Source: Anaerolinea sp. (GTDB lineage: Bacteria; Chloroflexota; Anaerolineae; Anaerolineales; Anaerolineaceae). From it: a stretch of DNA of 29,212 nt. Of the stretch, positions 7,087 through 16,033 are shown piece after piece. A model generated the notes under the pieces. It was given only the letters and a program-made list of their open reading frames with translations. It was not told where the DNA came from and did no database searches. The position numbers were made by a program, and so were the translations under genes. Location: contig JARKOV010000045.1 in assembly GCA_029975965.1 (NCBI GenBank), positions 1-29,212 on the forward strand, read 5' to 3'. Numbering within the stretch: position 1 is the first letter of the stretch; every line of letters starts with the position of its first letter.

Positions 7087-8082
7087 ATGGAAGCGAAACC
7101 GGTCGTATACCTGCTCCACGGCGATGACCCATTTGGCATCGAGCGCGCCCTCGACACGATGCTCTCGAAAATGGGTGACCCTGGCATGGCCGAGCTGAAT
7201 TGCTCGCGGCTGGATGGGCGCGAAGCGAGTGTGGAAATGGTTGCCGGGGTTGCCAACAGCATGCCTTTTCTGGCCGAGCGGCGCATGGTCGTTCTCAAGT
7301 ATCCCCTGGCGAAAGTCACCAGTGAAGCGGTGCGCGAGCGGTTTCGCGGATTGCTGGATGGGCTGCCGGACTCGACCGCGCTGGTGCTGGTTTGCGAAGA
7401 TTCTTTCGAGCGGGGCGACTGGAAAACTTTGCGCAAAGATCACTGGCTGCTGCGTTGGATGCGAGAAGCCGGCTCGCGCGCCTATTACCTGGAGTGCAAG
7501 CTCCCCGACCTTTCGCGCATGGTGCGCTGGATTCGCGATGAGGCGACGGCCCAGGGGGGAACTTTCAGCCAGGAGGCGGCGGCGGCACTGGTGGATCATG
7601 TTGGCAACGACACCCGCACGGCCAGCCTGGAAATCGAAAAACTGTTGCTGTATGTTGACCGTCGCAGGGCTGTCGAGGCGCAGGACGTCGAGGAGTTGAC
7701 CGTGCGGACATTGCAGGCGGACATTTTTGCGATGGTGGATGCGCTCTCCGCCGGGAACGCGGCGCTGGCACTAAACTTGCTACACAGGTTGATGGAAGAG
7801 GAAGACGAGCTCAACCTGTTTGGCATGATCATCCGCCAGTTCCGCCTGTTATTGGTCGGGCGAGAGATGCTCGAAGAGGGAAGAAGCTCCACCGATTTTG
7901 CCCGCGGGATGGCGCGCAATGAGTTCGTGGCACGCAAGACGATGGAGCAGGCTCGCCGGTTCACTCTCGACCGCCTGGAAGTTGTTTATCACCGCTTGCT
8001 CGCGATCGATGAAGGGGTCAAAACCGGGAAGACCAGCCTGCCGGTTGCCCTGGATGCCCTGGTGGTGGATCTGGCCCGGTGA
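7087..8082 (+). CDS. holA: DNA polymerase III delta subunit HolA
   Basis: A 331-residue protein of the size and layout of the clamp-loader delta subunit, which opens the sliding clamp inside the tau/gamma-delta-delta' complex. It begins with the typical VVYLLHGDDPFGIERAL (cf. the family's YLLxGxExF start), carries the middle stretch DTRTASLEIEKLLLY that corresponds to the family's conserved N-D-x-x-x-L-x-x-E-x-x-K-L helix, then LQADIFAMVDALSAGNAALALNLL, and ends with the helical collar domain (LLAIDEGVKTGKTSLPVALDALVV). No Walker A motif is present, as expected for delta. The ATG at 7087 has only a weak GCAGG upstream; coupling with DUF6391 12 nt before is plausible. Confidence 0.94.
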   Translation: MEAKPVVYLLHGDDPFGIERALDTMLSKMGDPGMAELNCSRLDGREASVEMVAGVANSMPFLAERRMVVLKYPLAKVTSEAVRERFRGLLDGLPDSTALVLVCEDSFERGDWKTLRKDHWLLRWMREAGSRAYYLECKLPDLSRMVRWIRDEATAQGGTFSQEAAAALVDHVGNDTRTASLEIEKLLLYVDRRRAVEAQDVEELTVRTLQADIFAMVDALSAGNAALALNLLHRLMEEEDELNLFGMIIRQFRLLLVGREMLEEGRSSTDFARGMARNEFVARKTMEQARRFTLDRLEVVYHRLLAIDEGVKTGKTSLPVALDALVVDLAR

Positions 8083-8167
8083 GCCAGCAGGATTAACCGA
8101 TCTTCCTCGTGTTTACCCAATTTTATCCGTGCTTTCCGCGTTGAGATGACGGGGTCAGGACGCACCT

Positions 8168-8174
8168 GGAGGAT
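8168..8174 (+). promoter_or_regulatory. Shine-Dalgarno for the M23 multidomain gene
   Basis: GGAGGAT lies 5 nt (from GGAGG) before the ATG at 8178, fixing the start directly ahead of the signal peptide. The remaining 8083-8167 gap holds no clear terminator or promoter. Confidence 0.65.
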
Positions 8175-8177
8175 GGA

Positions 8178-11100
8178 ATGAAACGTTTATTGCTTCTGGC
8201 GTTCCTCGCTGTGTTGGCGATTGGGGTGGTGTTCGTAGAAGTTGTGCGGCGGGTTGAGGCGCAAAGCGGGACTCCAACACCGGAGGTGGACCAGGCGCTG
8301 CGCGAGGCGGTGCAGCTTGAGATCAATGCCAACCAGGCGCATATCCTGGGCTTCCTGATCAACGAAATCGAGATCAACCACATCATTTACTCGCAAGATG
8401 GGCGCACGGCGCTGGTCTGGTTGCAGCAGCGCGACCCCGAGACGGGGGATGTGGTCGGGCGCGAGCCGGGCCTGGCGATCGCGCGCAACAGCAACGGCTT
8501 ACTGAGCAAAGCCGCCGACTGGGAAGTGACGATCCAGACTGCCGCCGATTTCAGCGCGCAGGTGCAGTCTTTGCCCGGCGAGCTGCAATCGAGCGAGCTG
8601 ATCGAGCGGTATGCGGATACGAAGGAAGTGGCGCCGCATGCCGTGCAGACTTTCACCGGCTATAAATTGCCCTGGTCGACCGCCTTGAATATCAAGATCA
8701 CCGGCAGCGTCGGGCACTTCCTGGATTACGGTTCCTGCGCGGAAGTCTCCTGCCGCTATGCGTACGATTTCTGGAACCCGGACGCCAGCAACCGCATGTT
8801 CCCGCTGCTGGCTTCGAAGGGCGGGGTGGTGTGGGCGTACAAAGAGACCTGCCCCAACAACGATACGAACTGTACCAACTACCTGGTGTTGAGGGATGAA
8901 AGCACCAGCCCGGTCACCTACCAGCTTTACTACCACCTGGCTTACCGCAGCGTCCCCGACCATTTTGTGTCCGGGCAGACTTATGTCCAGCAGGGTGAGT
9001 ATATCGGCAACGTGGATGACACCGGCTACAGCACCGACCATCACCTGCACTTTCACGTGTACGCCACGCCCACCAACGCCGCGTACTCCTGGGGGAACTC
9101 GGTGCGCATCCTGTTCAGCGACGTGAACTTCAACGGCGGTGAGCCGCGCACCTGCGCCGAGACAATCAACCATCCCGGTTACGGGACGGAATGCTCGGTT
9201 GGACCGGACGGGAAAAAGGGCACCGGTGATGACAACTACCTCACTTCGGGCAACACGGCGGCTTACCCGCCGAAAGGCGCGCTGAACACGCCGGCAGCCT
9301 GGTCGACGGTGACTTCGCGCACGGTCAATGTGAGCGGCACAGCCAGCGACAACCTGGGGATCACCAAGGTTCAAATCCTGCTCAACACCGACGGCACCTG
9401 GAAGGTGGTCGACACGGCCAACTATGCCAACGGGACCTTCAGCAAAGACCTCGACCTGTGCTCGTTGAACGTGCCCGACGGGCCGCTCGGCCTGGCGGTG
9501 CGCATCTTCGATGTGGAAGGCAACTGGGTGGGGCGCTATACCGGAATGCGCCAGATCTTTAAGAACTATTCCTGCGCCAGCGGTGGGACGCCGCCGCCTG
9601 TTCCGGCCTGCTCCCCTTCGGCAGGGCAGGTGGGCGTGTATGCCAACCCAGACCTGGGCGGCGCGTGCCTCAAGCTCAACCCGGGCCAGGTGAACGCCGG
9701 CGCGCTCAACTCGTTGAACAACAATATTGCCTCGATCCAGGTCAGCAGCGGGACATGTGCCACGCTTTACGATCGGGATAACGCCGACCCGTTGGGACGC
9801 ACCGAAACGTTCAACGCCACCGATTACAACCTTGCCGATAACCGGATTGGGCCGGATACGGCTTCCTCCATCCTGGTCGAGCCATGTTCGAACCTGGTAG
9901 ATGAGCCTTTCCTGACCTTCCCTGGCAACCTGGTGGACACCGACGGCAACTCGCGCTCGCTGCCAAACCCGGCCGGGCCGAGCAGCGTCGATTCGCTGGT
10001 GCTGTCTTGGAGCGGTGGAACCGGAGCGAGTGGTTTTACCTCCAGCCTGACGCGCAACGGTACGCTGTACAAAAGCATGAGCCAGGCCAACACCCACACC
10101 TGGTCCGTGGGGACGCTGCCGGCGGGGAATTACACCTGGGTGGTGACGGCGCAAGGCAGCGGATCGACCAACAGCACCGACCTGGCGTTCACGGTCGGCA
10201 ATGCCACGCTGCCCGCGTCCGCCACCGTCGCTGCGCCACTCAACTACGACGCGGAAGGCGGGGCGGCAGGTTGGAGCGGCAGCGGCCTGTGGAAGCTGGA
10301 TACGCTCGACCGACCGCTGCGTGGGGCGACCAGGGCCTGGATGTTCTCGACCGGAACCAACTTCGCTGACGCCACCTACCAGGCGGGCGACCTGACCTCG
10401 CCGCCGATCACCCTGCCGGGCGGAACATCTTACCTGCGTTTTCGCCACTTCAGCGACGTGGAGGGCATCGCCTACGATACCCAGCGCCTGGCTACCGCGC
10501 ATTGGGACCAACGCCGGGTGCAGATTTCGACCGACAACGGGGTTACTTTCACGGATCTCTACCAGTTGAGCGAAGATACACAGGGCATCATCTGGCAAGA
10601 CAGCCCGGTGATCAGCCTGGCAGCCTACAGCGGCAAGACCATCCGCCTGCGCTTTCATTTCAGCCGCATCGACACCATGAACAACAGCGGGCTGGGTTGG
10701 GCGATCGACGACGTGCGCATCGACGGCACCGCTCCTGAAAGCTGCACAGACAACGACAACGCCCCCGGCAACGCCCAGGCGCTGACGATCAACGGCGCGG
10801 CGGCCAACGGTGTGATCTGCCCGGCAGGCGATACGGATTATTATTCCTTCAGCGGAACGGCGGGCTCTTCGCTGCGCATCGACCTGGACGCCAAATCGCT
10901 CAACGCCAACAACCCGTTGGATTCCTTTATTGCGTTGCTCGACTCCAACGGCAGGGACGTGTTGGCGCTCAACGACGACGAGCGCCCACCCAGCGATCCC
11001 AACCCGTTGCAGGATTCGCTGCTCAACGTCGCGTTGCAGCGCACCGGCACGTACTATGTGCGCGTGCGCGCCTGGGAACACCCGGGTGGGGGCAGCAGCG

Positions 11101-12143
11101 CGATGACCTACCGGCTGAGCGTGACGCAAAATTTGCCCGTCGCGCCGGCCTCGGTGACGATGACCCAGCCCTCCGACCCGCAAAAGCTGCCGATCATCCC
11201 CTTCATCGTGGAGGCGGCGGTGCAGGACAGCGCGAACGGAGGCGGAATCCGGCAGGTGGATTTCTTCTGGCACAGCCCCGACTGGGAGAACACCGGCTGG
11301 GTGAAGTTCGCCACCGACACCAACGGCAGCGACGGCTGGTGGGGTATTTTCAACCCCACCCAAGACACGACCGGCAGCGCTTTTTACATCCTGGCGACCA
11401 ACAATGTGGGCGGCAGCAAGGGCACCTTGATCGCCAACTTGAAACCCGACCTGACCGCGCCGAACAGCGCGATGAACGGCCTGGCCTCGCCTTCCAACAG
11501 CACGGCGGTGTTGTTGACCTGGACGGCGCTGGATTTGCAGGACGACATCCATTACTTCGAGGTGCAATACAGGTTCAACAGCGGGTCGTGGACGACGTGG
11601 GATCAGAAACCCGGCAAGACGGCTCGCTCAGCCTGGTTTGTCGGGCAGCCGGGTGCATACCAGTTCCGCATGCGTGCGGTGGACCTGGCCGGCAACCAGG
11701 AGGCTTACCCGAGCGCAGCCGAGGCCAGCGTGACGATCAACGCGACCTGCAGCGGAGACGCTCTGGAAGCAGATGACAGCCGCGCCGCGGCGAAAGTCCA
11801 GGGATTCAACAGCAGCGTGACGCACAGCCTGTGCCAGAACGACGTGGACTGGATCAAGTTCGACGCCCAGGCCGGTCAGGAGGTGATGATTCTGCTGGCA
11901 TCGAAGGGTGGTGGGGCGACGCCCAGCGCGAAACTGAGCAACAGCTCTGGTACGCAGCAGTACCTGGATTTCAGCGCAGCGGCGATCGGCGGGAGTGTGA
12001 CCGCCCGCTGGACCGCGCCGGCGAATGGAACCTACTATCTCGAGGTGAAATCGAAGGACGCGGCGATCTGGGGCACCGATGCGCGCTACCTGGTCTACAT
12101 TGGCAAGCCCAACATAATATTCGGTCCGATTATCAACCGGTAG
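8178..12143 (+). CDS. Large secreted protein with M23 peptidase, crystallin-like, jelly-roll, FN3 and two PPC domains
   Basis: 1321 residues. Residues 1-29 form a signal peptide (MKRLLLLAFLAVLAIGVVFV, cleavage probably after VEA-Q). An N-terminal region of about 130 residues is followed by an M23 (LytM-type) zinc peptidase: H180, D197 in AYDF, H253 in YYHL, and HLH at 289-291. Then come an Ig-like domain (about 365-465), a betagamma-crystallin-like domain (about 484-570), another Ig-like domain (580-675), a MAM/jelly-roll-like domain (688-850, ending GWAIDDVRIDG), a PPC domain (856-982), an Ig-like domain (985-1090), FN3 (1093-1188) and a second PPC domain (1190-1310). M23 enzymes usually cut peptidoglycan cross-links or glycine-rich proteins; the substrate here is unknown. 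The C-terminus (IIFGPIINR) shows no sortase or Por signal. Closed by a bidirectional hairpin. Confidence 0.88.
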   Translation: MKRLLLLAFLAVLAIGVVFVEVVRRVEAQSGTPTPEVDQALREAVQLEINANQAHILGFLINEIEINHIIYSQDGRTALVWLQQRDPETGDVVGREPGLAIARNSNGLLSKAADWEVTIQTAADFSAQVQSLPGELQSSELIERYADTKEVAPHAVQTFTGYKLPWSTALNIKITGSVGHFLDYGSCAEVSCRYAYDFWNPDASNRMFPLLASKGGVVWAYKETCPNNDTNCTNYLVLRDESTSPVTYQLYYHLAYRSVPDHFVSGQTYVQQGEYIGNVDDTGYSTDHHLHFHVYATPTNAAYSWGNSVRILFSDVNFNGGEPRTCAETINHPGYGTECSVGPDGKKGTGDDNYLTSGNTAAYPPKGALNTPAAWSTVTSRTVNVSGTASDNLGITKVQILLNTDGTWKVVDTANYANGTFSKDLDLCSLNVPDGPLGLAVRIFDVEGNWVGRYTGMRQIFKNYSCASGGTPPPVPACSPSAGQVGVYANPDLGGACLKLNPGQVNAGALNSLNNNIASIQVSSGTCATLYDRDNADPLGRTETFNATDYNLADNRIGPDTASSILVEPCSNLVDEPFLTFPGNLVDTDGNSRSLPNPAGPSSVDSLVLSWSGGTGASGFTSSLTRNGTLYKSMSQANTHTWSVGTLPAGNYTWVVTAQGSGSTNSTDLAFTVGNATLPASATVAAPLNYDAEGGAAGWSGSGLWKLDTLDRPLRGATRAWMFSTGTNFADATYQAGDLTSPPITLPGGTSYLRFRHFSDVEGIAYDTQRLATAHWDQRRVQISTDNGVTFTDLYQLSEDTQGIIWQDSPVISLAAYSGKTIRLRFHFSRIDTMNNSGLGWAIDDVRIDGTAPESCTDNDNAPGNAQALTINGAAANGVICPAGDTDYYSFSGTAGSSLRIDLDAKSLNANNPLDSFIALLDSNGRDVLALNDDERPPSDPNPLQDSLLNVALQRTGTYYVRVRAWEHPGGGSSAMTYRLSVTQNLPVAPASVTMTQPSDPQKLPIIPFIVEAAVQDSANGGGIRQVDFFWHSPDWENTGWVKFATDTNGSDGWWGIFNPTQDTTGSAFYILATNNVGGSKGTLIANLKPDLTAPNSAMNGLASPSNSTAVLLTWTALDLQDDIHYFEVQYRFNSGSWTTWDQKPGKTARSAWFVGQPGAYQFRMRAVDLAGNQEAYPSAAEASVTINATCSGDALEADDSRAAAKVQGFNSSVTHSLCQNDVDWIKFDAQAGQEVMILLASKGGGATPSAKLSNSSGTQQYLDFSAAAIGGSVTARWTAPANGTYYLEVKSKDAAIWGTDARYLVYIGKPNIIFGPIINR

Positions 12144-12182
12144 CGAGCGCAACCAGCAAACATACCTTGGGCAAATTAATTT

Positions 12183-12217
12183 GCTGTAAAATGCGGGCTT
12201 CGACCACAATTTACAGC
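12183..12217. repeat. Inverted repeat in the 12144-12280 intergenic region
   Basis: GCTGTAAA (12183-12190) and TTTACAGC (12210-12217) are perfect arms around 19 nt, in an AT-rich patch. It could be an operator-like dyad or the base of a loose stem. No gene starts nearby (both neighbours end here), so an operator would be out of place; a small RNA is conceivable but unsupported. Confidence 0.3.
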
Positions 12218-12241
12218 AGAATTGACCCCCAATCATCCCGT

Positions 12242-12282
12242 GGGGCTGTTCAGACAGAACGTCTGGACAGCCCCTCGCTTTT
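12242..12282. terminator. Strong terminator between convergent M23 and phzF-family genes
   Basis: A 14-bp stem with one G-T pair, arms 12242-12255 and 12261-12274, loop AGAAC, followed on the plus strand by TCGCTTTT. It ends at the stop codon of the opposing PhzF-family gene. It should stop plus-strand transcripts and may also block minus-strand ones, though no T tract exists in that direction. Confidence 0.8.
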
Positions 12283-13192
12283 ACAGCTCCATTGTGCCCT
12301 GGCTGACCATCACCGAGGCGCCGCCGACGCGGATTTCACTCACCTGACCGTCGCGCAAGTCGGCTTCGACCTCCAGCAAGCTGGGCCGGCCCATCTCGAA
12401 GCCCTGCTCGACCACCCAGTGCAGCATCCCGGAGGATTGGGCAGCGCGCGCGCCAAGGTAACCGGCCAGCGCCGTGGCGGCTGCGCCGGTGGCGGGGTCT
12501 TCGGCGATGCCGAGGGCGGGCGCAAACATGCGCGCTCGGAGGTCCGAGCCGGGCAGCTCAGGGTCGAAGCAGAACAAGAAGGACTCTTTCGCCCACCAGT
12601 TGCCCAGCAGGCGGCTGTAGCGCTCTGGGTTGACGCGCACGCGCGCCAACGCGGCGCGGTCGCGCAGGGGGACGAAGAGAAACGGCACCCCGCACGAGAC
12701 GGCCTGCGGGGCGTATTCGCCTTCCAGCAGGTCGGTCGGGTCGAGGGATAACGCGCCGGCGAGGTCGGCAGCAAGCGGGGGCGGTGGGCCAAATTCCGGC
12801 AGGCGAGCGGCGGTCAACTGGCTGAAGACCGGCTTGCCACCCTCGGCGCGAATCGACACCGGCACCGGCCCAACGCCCTCCTCGAACACGATGCGGGTCA
12901 TGTCGCCGTCGAGTGCAATCTCCCCGATGGTCGCCAGGATGAAAGCGGTGCCGACGGTGGGGTGACCGGCGAAGGGCATCTCGGCGCTGGGGGTGAAGAT
13001 GCGCAGGCGGCGGGTGTGGGCGGGATTGCCGGGCGGCAGGACGAACACCGTCTCGGAATAATTGAACTCGCGGGCGATGGCCCGCATGCTTTCGGCGGTT
13101 AACCCGCGCGCATCCGGCAAGACAGCCAAGGGGTTGCCGCCAAAGCGGCGATGGGTGAACACATCGGCGGTGTAGAAAGCATAACGGGGCAT
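12281..13192 (-). CDS. PhzF family isomerase/epimerase
   Basis: A 303-residue member of the PhzF/YddE fold (diaminopimelate-epimerase-like), cytosolic. The catalytic glutamate is E47 in NYSETVF; other family marks are GGNPLAV (18-24), AGHPTVGTAF (75-84) and EDPATGAAATALAGYL near the C-terminus. Only some family members make phenazines and no other phenazine gene is here, so the substrate is unknown. The frame extends to 13306, but residues before MPRYAFYTADVFT overlap the upstream gene and are not family-like. The start at 13192 is 4 nt from the stop of the WD40 lipoprotein gene, and an AGAAAGG (13204-13210) inside that gene may serve as ribosome site, so the two form an operon. Confidence 0.92.
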   Translation of the reverse strand: MPRYAFYTADVFTHRRFGGNPLAVLPDARGLTAESMRAIAREFNYSETVFVLPPGNPAHTRRLRIFTPSAEMPFAGHPTVGTAFILATIGEIALDGDMTRIVFEEGVGPVPVSIRAEGGKPVFSQLTAARLPEFGPPPPLAADLAGALSLDPTDLLEGEYAPQAVSCGVPFLFVPLRDRAALARVRVNPERYSRLLGNWWAKESFLFCFDPELPGSDLRARMFAPALGIAEDPATGAAATALAGYLGARAAQSSGMLHWVVEQGFEMGRPSLLEVEADLRDGQVSEIRVGGASVMVSQGTMEL

Positions 13193-13196
13193 GGGT

Positions 13197-14666
13197 TTAT
13201 TCGCCTTTCTCGAACCATTCGGTGACTTCGGCAATCCAGCCTTCGCGACCGTCGCCGGTGATCGCCCGCCACCAGTTGTACCCTTCAGCCAGCAGGGGGC
13301 CTTCACGCAGGGTGAGCGAGTCGCCTTCGCTCAATTGGGAGCGGATCGAGCCGCCCAGGGCGGGGCGATCGCGCAGGTTGAGCCCGTCGCCGGCCTCGGT
13401 CACCCGCAGGATGGCGTCCACCTCAAACAATCCGCCGGGAATCCCCCAAAGCTGGATTTGTCCGTCGCTCGAGCCGACCGCCAACAGACGGCTGTCTGGG
13501 CTGAACGCTAGCGCGGAAATCAAGCCCGGCTGGATGGCCGGATCGGCGGCGAGGTGATGCCGGAACGCGCCGTCTTGCAGCCGGTAAAGACGCACCCCCG
13601 CTCCGTCCTGCTGGGCAGGGTCCGCGAGGGCCAGCAGGCGCCGATCCGGCGAAAAGGCAACCGCCGGGCAACCGGGCAGCCCGGAGGAACAAACCTGCAC
13701 GGCGAGGATTTCCCGGACATCCGAGAGCCGCCAGCCGCGCAACGCGCCGCTCTTGTCGTATGCGTACAGCTCCTGGTCGTTGGGAGTGAACGCCAGGCTG
13801 GTGATCACGCCGCCCTGGCTGGAGACCTGCTTGTCATCGTCACCGCTGGCGGCCTTCCAAAGCCACAGCGTTCCATCCAGCCCGGCGGATGCGATCCGTT
13901 CGCCGCGGTGGTCGACCGCCAGCGCGCTGATCTCCAGCGCCTGAGCGGGCACCCGCCAGGTTTCGGCGGGCTGGCCGGGTTGCCAGGTCGCCAGGCTGCC
14001 CTCCCCGCGGTAACCGAAAGCCAGCCAGCCCTGCGATGCGTATGCCAGGGTCAACGGCAGCGCCTCGCGCTCGGGAGGAGAATCGATGAGCTGCCCACGG
14101 GATGCGTCCCACACCCGCAGCGGACCGTTGCCGGTGGCAGCTACCCGGACGCCGTCGGCTGAAACGACCAGCGCCTGGAGGTCGCTGTAGCCGCTGTCGA
14201 GGATCAGGTCGGGAATGGCGGAAGCCAGGTTCCAGAGGTAGATGGGTGTGGACCGAGGGCTGTCCCCGGTCGAGGATGCCAGCGCAAAAGCCAGACGATT
14301 GTGGTCGGGGAAGAAATGCAGGCGGGAGATCGAGGCGACCGGCCCCGGGCGAAACGCCACGAGCAACTCCAGGGAAGCGAGGTTGGCAGGGGTAATCACC
14401 GCCAGGTCGCGGCGCTCCAGCTCGGCGGGGAGTTTTGACAGCGGAGCGGTCGGGTTCTCCAGGCCTGGCGGGGTGGGCGACTGGGGCGGACCGGCGGTGC
14501 GGGTAGGCGGGACGGTGGTCACGCCGGGCGAGGGGCTTGCCGGGAGGTCGATGGTGGCAGGGGCGGTCGGAATAGGGGGGGTAGCAGTCGGCGGAAAGAC
14601 GGACGTGGCCTGGCCACAGGCGGCAAGGAGCAGGAGCGCAGAGAGGAATAAGCAGGCTAATCTCAT
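13197..14666 (-). CDS. Lipoprotein with seven WD40 repeats and a C-terminal SH3b domain
   Basis: 489 residues. The N-terminus MRLACLFLSALLLLAACGQ is a lipoprotein signal with lipobox LAAC (Cys17), so it is exported and lipid-anchored. A Pro/Thr-rich spacer (about 20-75) precedes seven recognisable WD40 repeats ending in motifs such as IYLWNLAS, LRVWDASRG, LWLWKAASG and IQLWGIPGG, enough for one closed propeller. The last about 70 residues (LNLRDRPALGG, LREGPLLAEGYNWW, GREGWIAE) are a bacterial SH3 domain, often a cell-wall binder. The frame is open to 15029, but upstream residues are antisense to or overlap the FIST gene; 14666 is chosen for the signal peptide. No clear Shine-Dalgarno. Likely an envelope scaffold or binding protein; ligand unknown. 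Confidence 0.9.
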   Translation of the reverse strand: MRLACLFLSALLLLAACGQATSVFPPTATPPIPTAPATIDLPASPSPGVTTVPPTRTAGPPQSPTPPGLENPTAPLSKLPAELERRDLAVITPANLASLELLVAFRPGPVASISRLHFFPDHNRLAFALASSTGDSPRSTPIYLWNLASAIPDLILDSGYSDLQALVVSADGVRVAATGNGPLRVWDASRGQLIDSPPEREALPLTLAYASQGWLAFGYRGEGSLATWQPGQPAETWRVPAQALEISALAVDHRGERIASAGLDGTLWLWKAASGDDDKQVSSQGGVITSLAFTPNDQELYAYDKSGALRGWRLSDVREILAVQVCSSGLPGCPAVAFSPDRRLLALADPAQQDGAGVRLYRLQDGAFRHHLAADPAIQPGLISALAFSPDSRLLAVGSSDGQIQLWGIPGGLFEVDAILRVTEAGDGLNLRDRPALGGSIRSQLSEGDSLTLREGPLLAEGYNWWRAITGDGREGWIAEVTEWFEKGE

Positions 14667-14698
14667 AAGCGAATGCGAGGCGGGAGGTGACCCAGGCA

Positions 14699-14704
14699 AT
14701 TGTA
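14699..14704 (-). promoter_or_regulatory. Possible -10 for the WD40 lipoprotein gene
   Basis: The minus strand reads TACAAT, giving a leader of roughly 25 nt to the ATG at 14666. No good -35 is present. The 172-nt gap to the FIST gene (14667-14838) holds nothing else convincing: only a weak GC stem near 14748-14765. Confidence 0.3.
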
Positions 14705-14838
14705 ACGTATTTTCTGGGGTGATATGGAAAATATGAAGATAAGGGTGGGGGGAACCGCCCTCTTCCCGCGCTGTCGAAATCGTTGAAAATCGCCGACCGT
14801 TGGAGCGGAATAAGGGAGCTTTCCCGATGGCCGGGTCT

Positions 14839-16011
14839 CTACTTTTCCTGGTAACCGAGCAGCGCCACCTGGATGCCCTGATCGAACAGGCGGGGCGCCG
14901 CGCCGGGGCCTGGGCGGGCCACCTGCCCGAGGGTATAAGCCCCGACCACCGGGATGCTGCCCAACGCTTCTTGAGCGGCCTGGGCGATATCGCCGCTATG
15001 GATGCCAAATAATTGCTGCCAGGCCACATCGACGAACAGCATCCCGATCAGCGCATGGGCTGATTCCAGACCGCGGACAGCCTGAAGCGCAGCCTGTTCC
15101 ACCGCCTGCAGGCAGGCAGCAGGGTCACCCAGCATAAGCTGGGCAGGCACGTCGACCGGAACAGGCGCGTTCATCCGCAGGCTGCCGTCAGCTTCGATGC
15201 GCAATGGAGCAAACAGGCGCAATTCGGGGCTGCCGGGATAGGCGGGGATGCCAAAAGGATAGAGGCGGGCCAGCTCGTTGAGCGGTGGGTAAGCCCATTC
15301 GCGAGGGGTGCGACCGAAAGTGCGCGCATAAAAATCGACCGCAGGCGCGCCGTCGATGGACTGGACAAGATTACCCGCGGCGCGGGAAAAACGCACCTGC
15401 AGGCCGGTATCGCGCCAGCCGTGGCCGGTTGCAGTCGATAGGCGGAAGCGACCGCCAAGCGCCAGGGTGGCCAGACCGCCAAAACCGGCCTGAGTCCTGG
15501 CGAAAAGCCCGGTTTTGCCGCCGCGGTAGCCGCCGGAGGCGAGACACCCGCCGATTTGGGCGGGCAAATCGGCCAACCCCGCGCACAACGGGGTCAGGTC
15601 GCCGTTGACGCCATCCGCAGTGAGCATAATGGCCTGGGGCAAGACGAGATCGCTGCGGAGAGTGCGCACCACCTGGCGAGCGGTCTCCTGGCTGTCGGCG
15701 CTGAAACCCGGCCACCAATGAGACTGCGCCTTGAGGTCGCTGCCGGCTACGAGGACGACCACCACCGCGCGCGGGCGCTCGAGGTCGCCTGCCAATGGGC
15801 GGGTGGTGCTCAAACCCCAGAGGGGAGTGTCGCCCAACAAGGCCGAGAGGCCGGTTAACGCGTCGGCGACCTCGAATTCCTCGGCGACGAAGGCAATTGC
15901 CAGCGCCGGACGGAGGACGCCAAGCTGGTCGAGAGCTTTTTGAGTGCCCTGCATGGCGGCGCTGCGCCCGTCCAATCCCTCGCCGATGCCGTAGACTGCC
16001 AGATGCGCCAA
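14839..16011 (-). CDS. FIST domain sensory protein (FIST_N + FIST_C)
   Basis: A 390-residue soluble protein made of the FIST N-terminal domain (about 1-200, with GGCLASGGYRGGKTGLF around 153-169) and FIST_C domain (about 215-380, with AYPPLNELARLYPFGIP and the closing VVGAYTLGQVARPGPG). FIST domains are predicted to bind small ligands, perhaps amino acids, and to be coupled to signalling proteins. The start codon is TTG at 16011, supported by GGAGG (16017-16021) five bases upstream; no ATG gives a better N-terminus. It begins 22 nt after the histidine kinase stop, so it is very likely cotranscribed and may be a ligand-sensing partner of that kinase. Confidence 0.9.
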   Translation of the reverse strand: MAHLAVYGIGEGLDGRSAAMQGTQKALDQLGVLRPALAIAFVAEEFEVADALTGLSALLGDTPLWGLSTTRPLAGDLERPRAVVVVLVAGSDLKAQSHWWPGFSADSQETARQVVRTLRSDLVLPQAIMLTADGVNGDLTPLCAGLADLPAQIGGCLASGGYRGGKTGLFARTQAGFGGLATLALGGRFRLSTATGHGWRDTGLQVRFSRAAGNLVQSIDGAPAVDFYARTFGRTPREWAYPPLNELARLYPFGIPAYPGSPELRLFAPLRIEADGSLRMNAPVPVDVPAQLMLGDPAACLQAVEQAALQAVRGLESAHALIGMLFVDVAWQQLFGIHSGDIAQAAQEALGSIPVVGAYTLGQVARPGPGAAPRLFDQGIQVALLGYQEK

Positions 16012-16016
16012 TCGAT

Positions 16017-16021
16017 CCTCC
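16017..16021 (-). promoter_or_regulatory. Shine-Dalgarno deciding a TTG start for FIST
   Basis: The minus strand reads GGAGG, then five bases (ATCGA), then TTG at 16011. It lies in the 22-nt gap after the kinase stop and is the reason for choosing the TTG codon. Confidence 0.7.
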
Positions 16022-16033
16022 GATGATGCCGAA

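Noticed and set aside
8499..11567. A 1022-codon open frame on the minus strand opposite the M23 protein gene
   Set aside because: It lies entirely antisense to a gene with clear domains, is His/Arg/Val-rich with no recognisable motif or signal, and is the kind of long open frame that high-GC codon bias creates.
12281..13192. Phenazine biosynthesis
   Set aside because: Only the PhzF fold is present; no phzA-G partners are near, and most family members have other roles.
14667..15029. N-terminal extension of the WD40 lipoprotein
   Set aside because: It overlaps the end of the FIST gene, is Arg/Ser/Pro-rich, and would bury the lipoprotein signal at residue 122.
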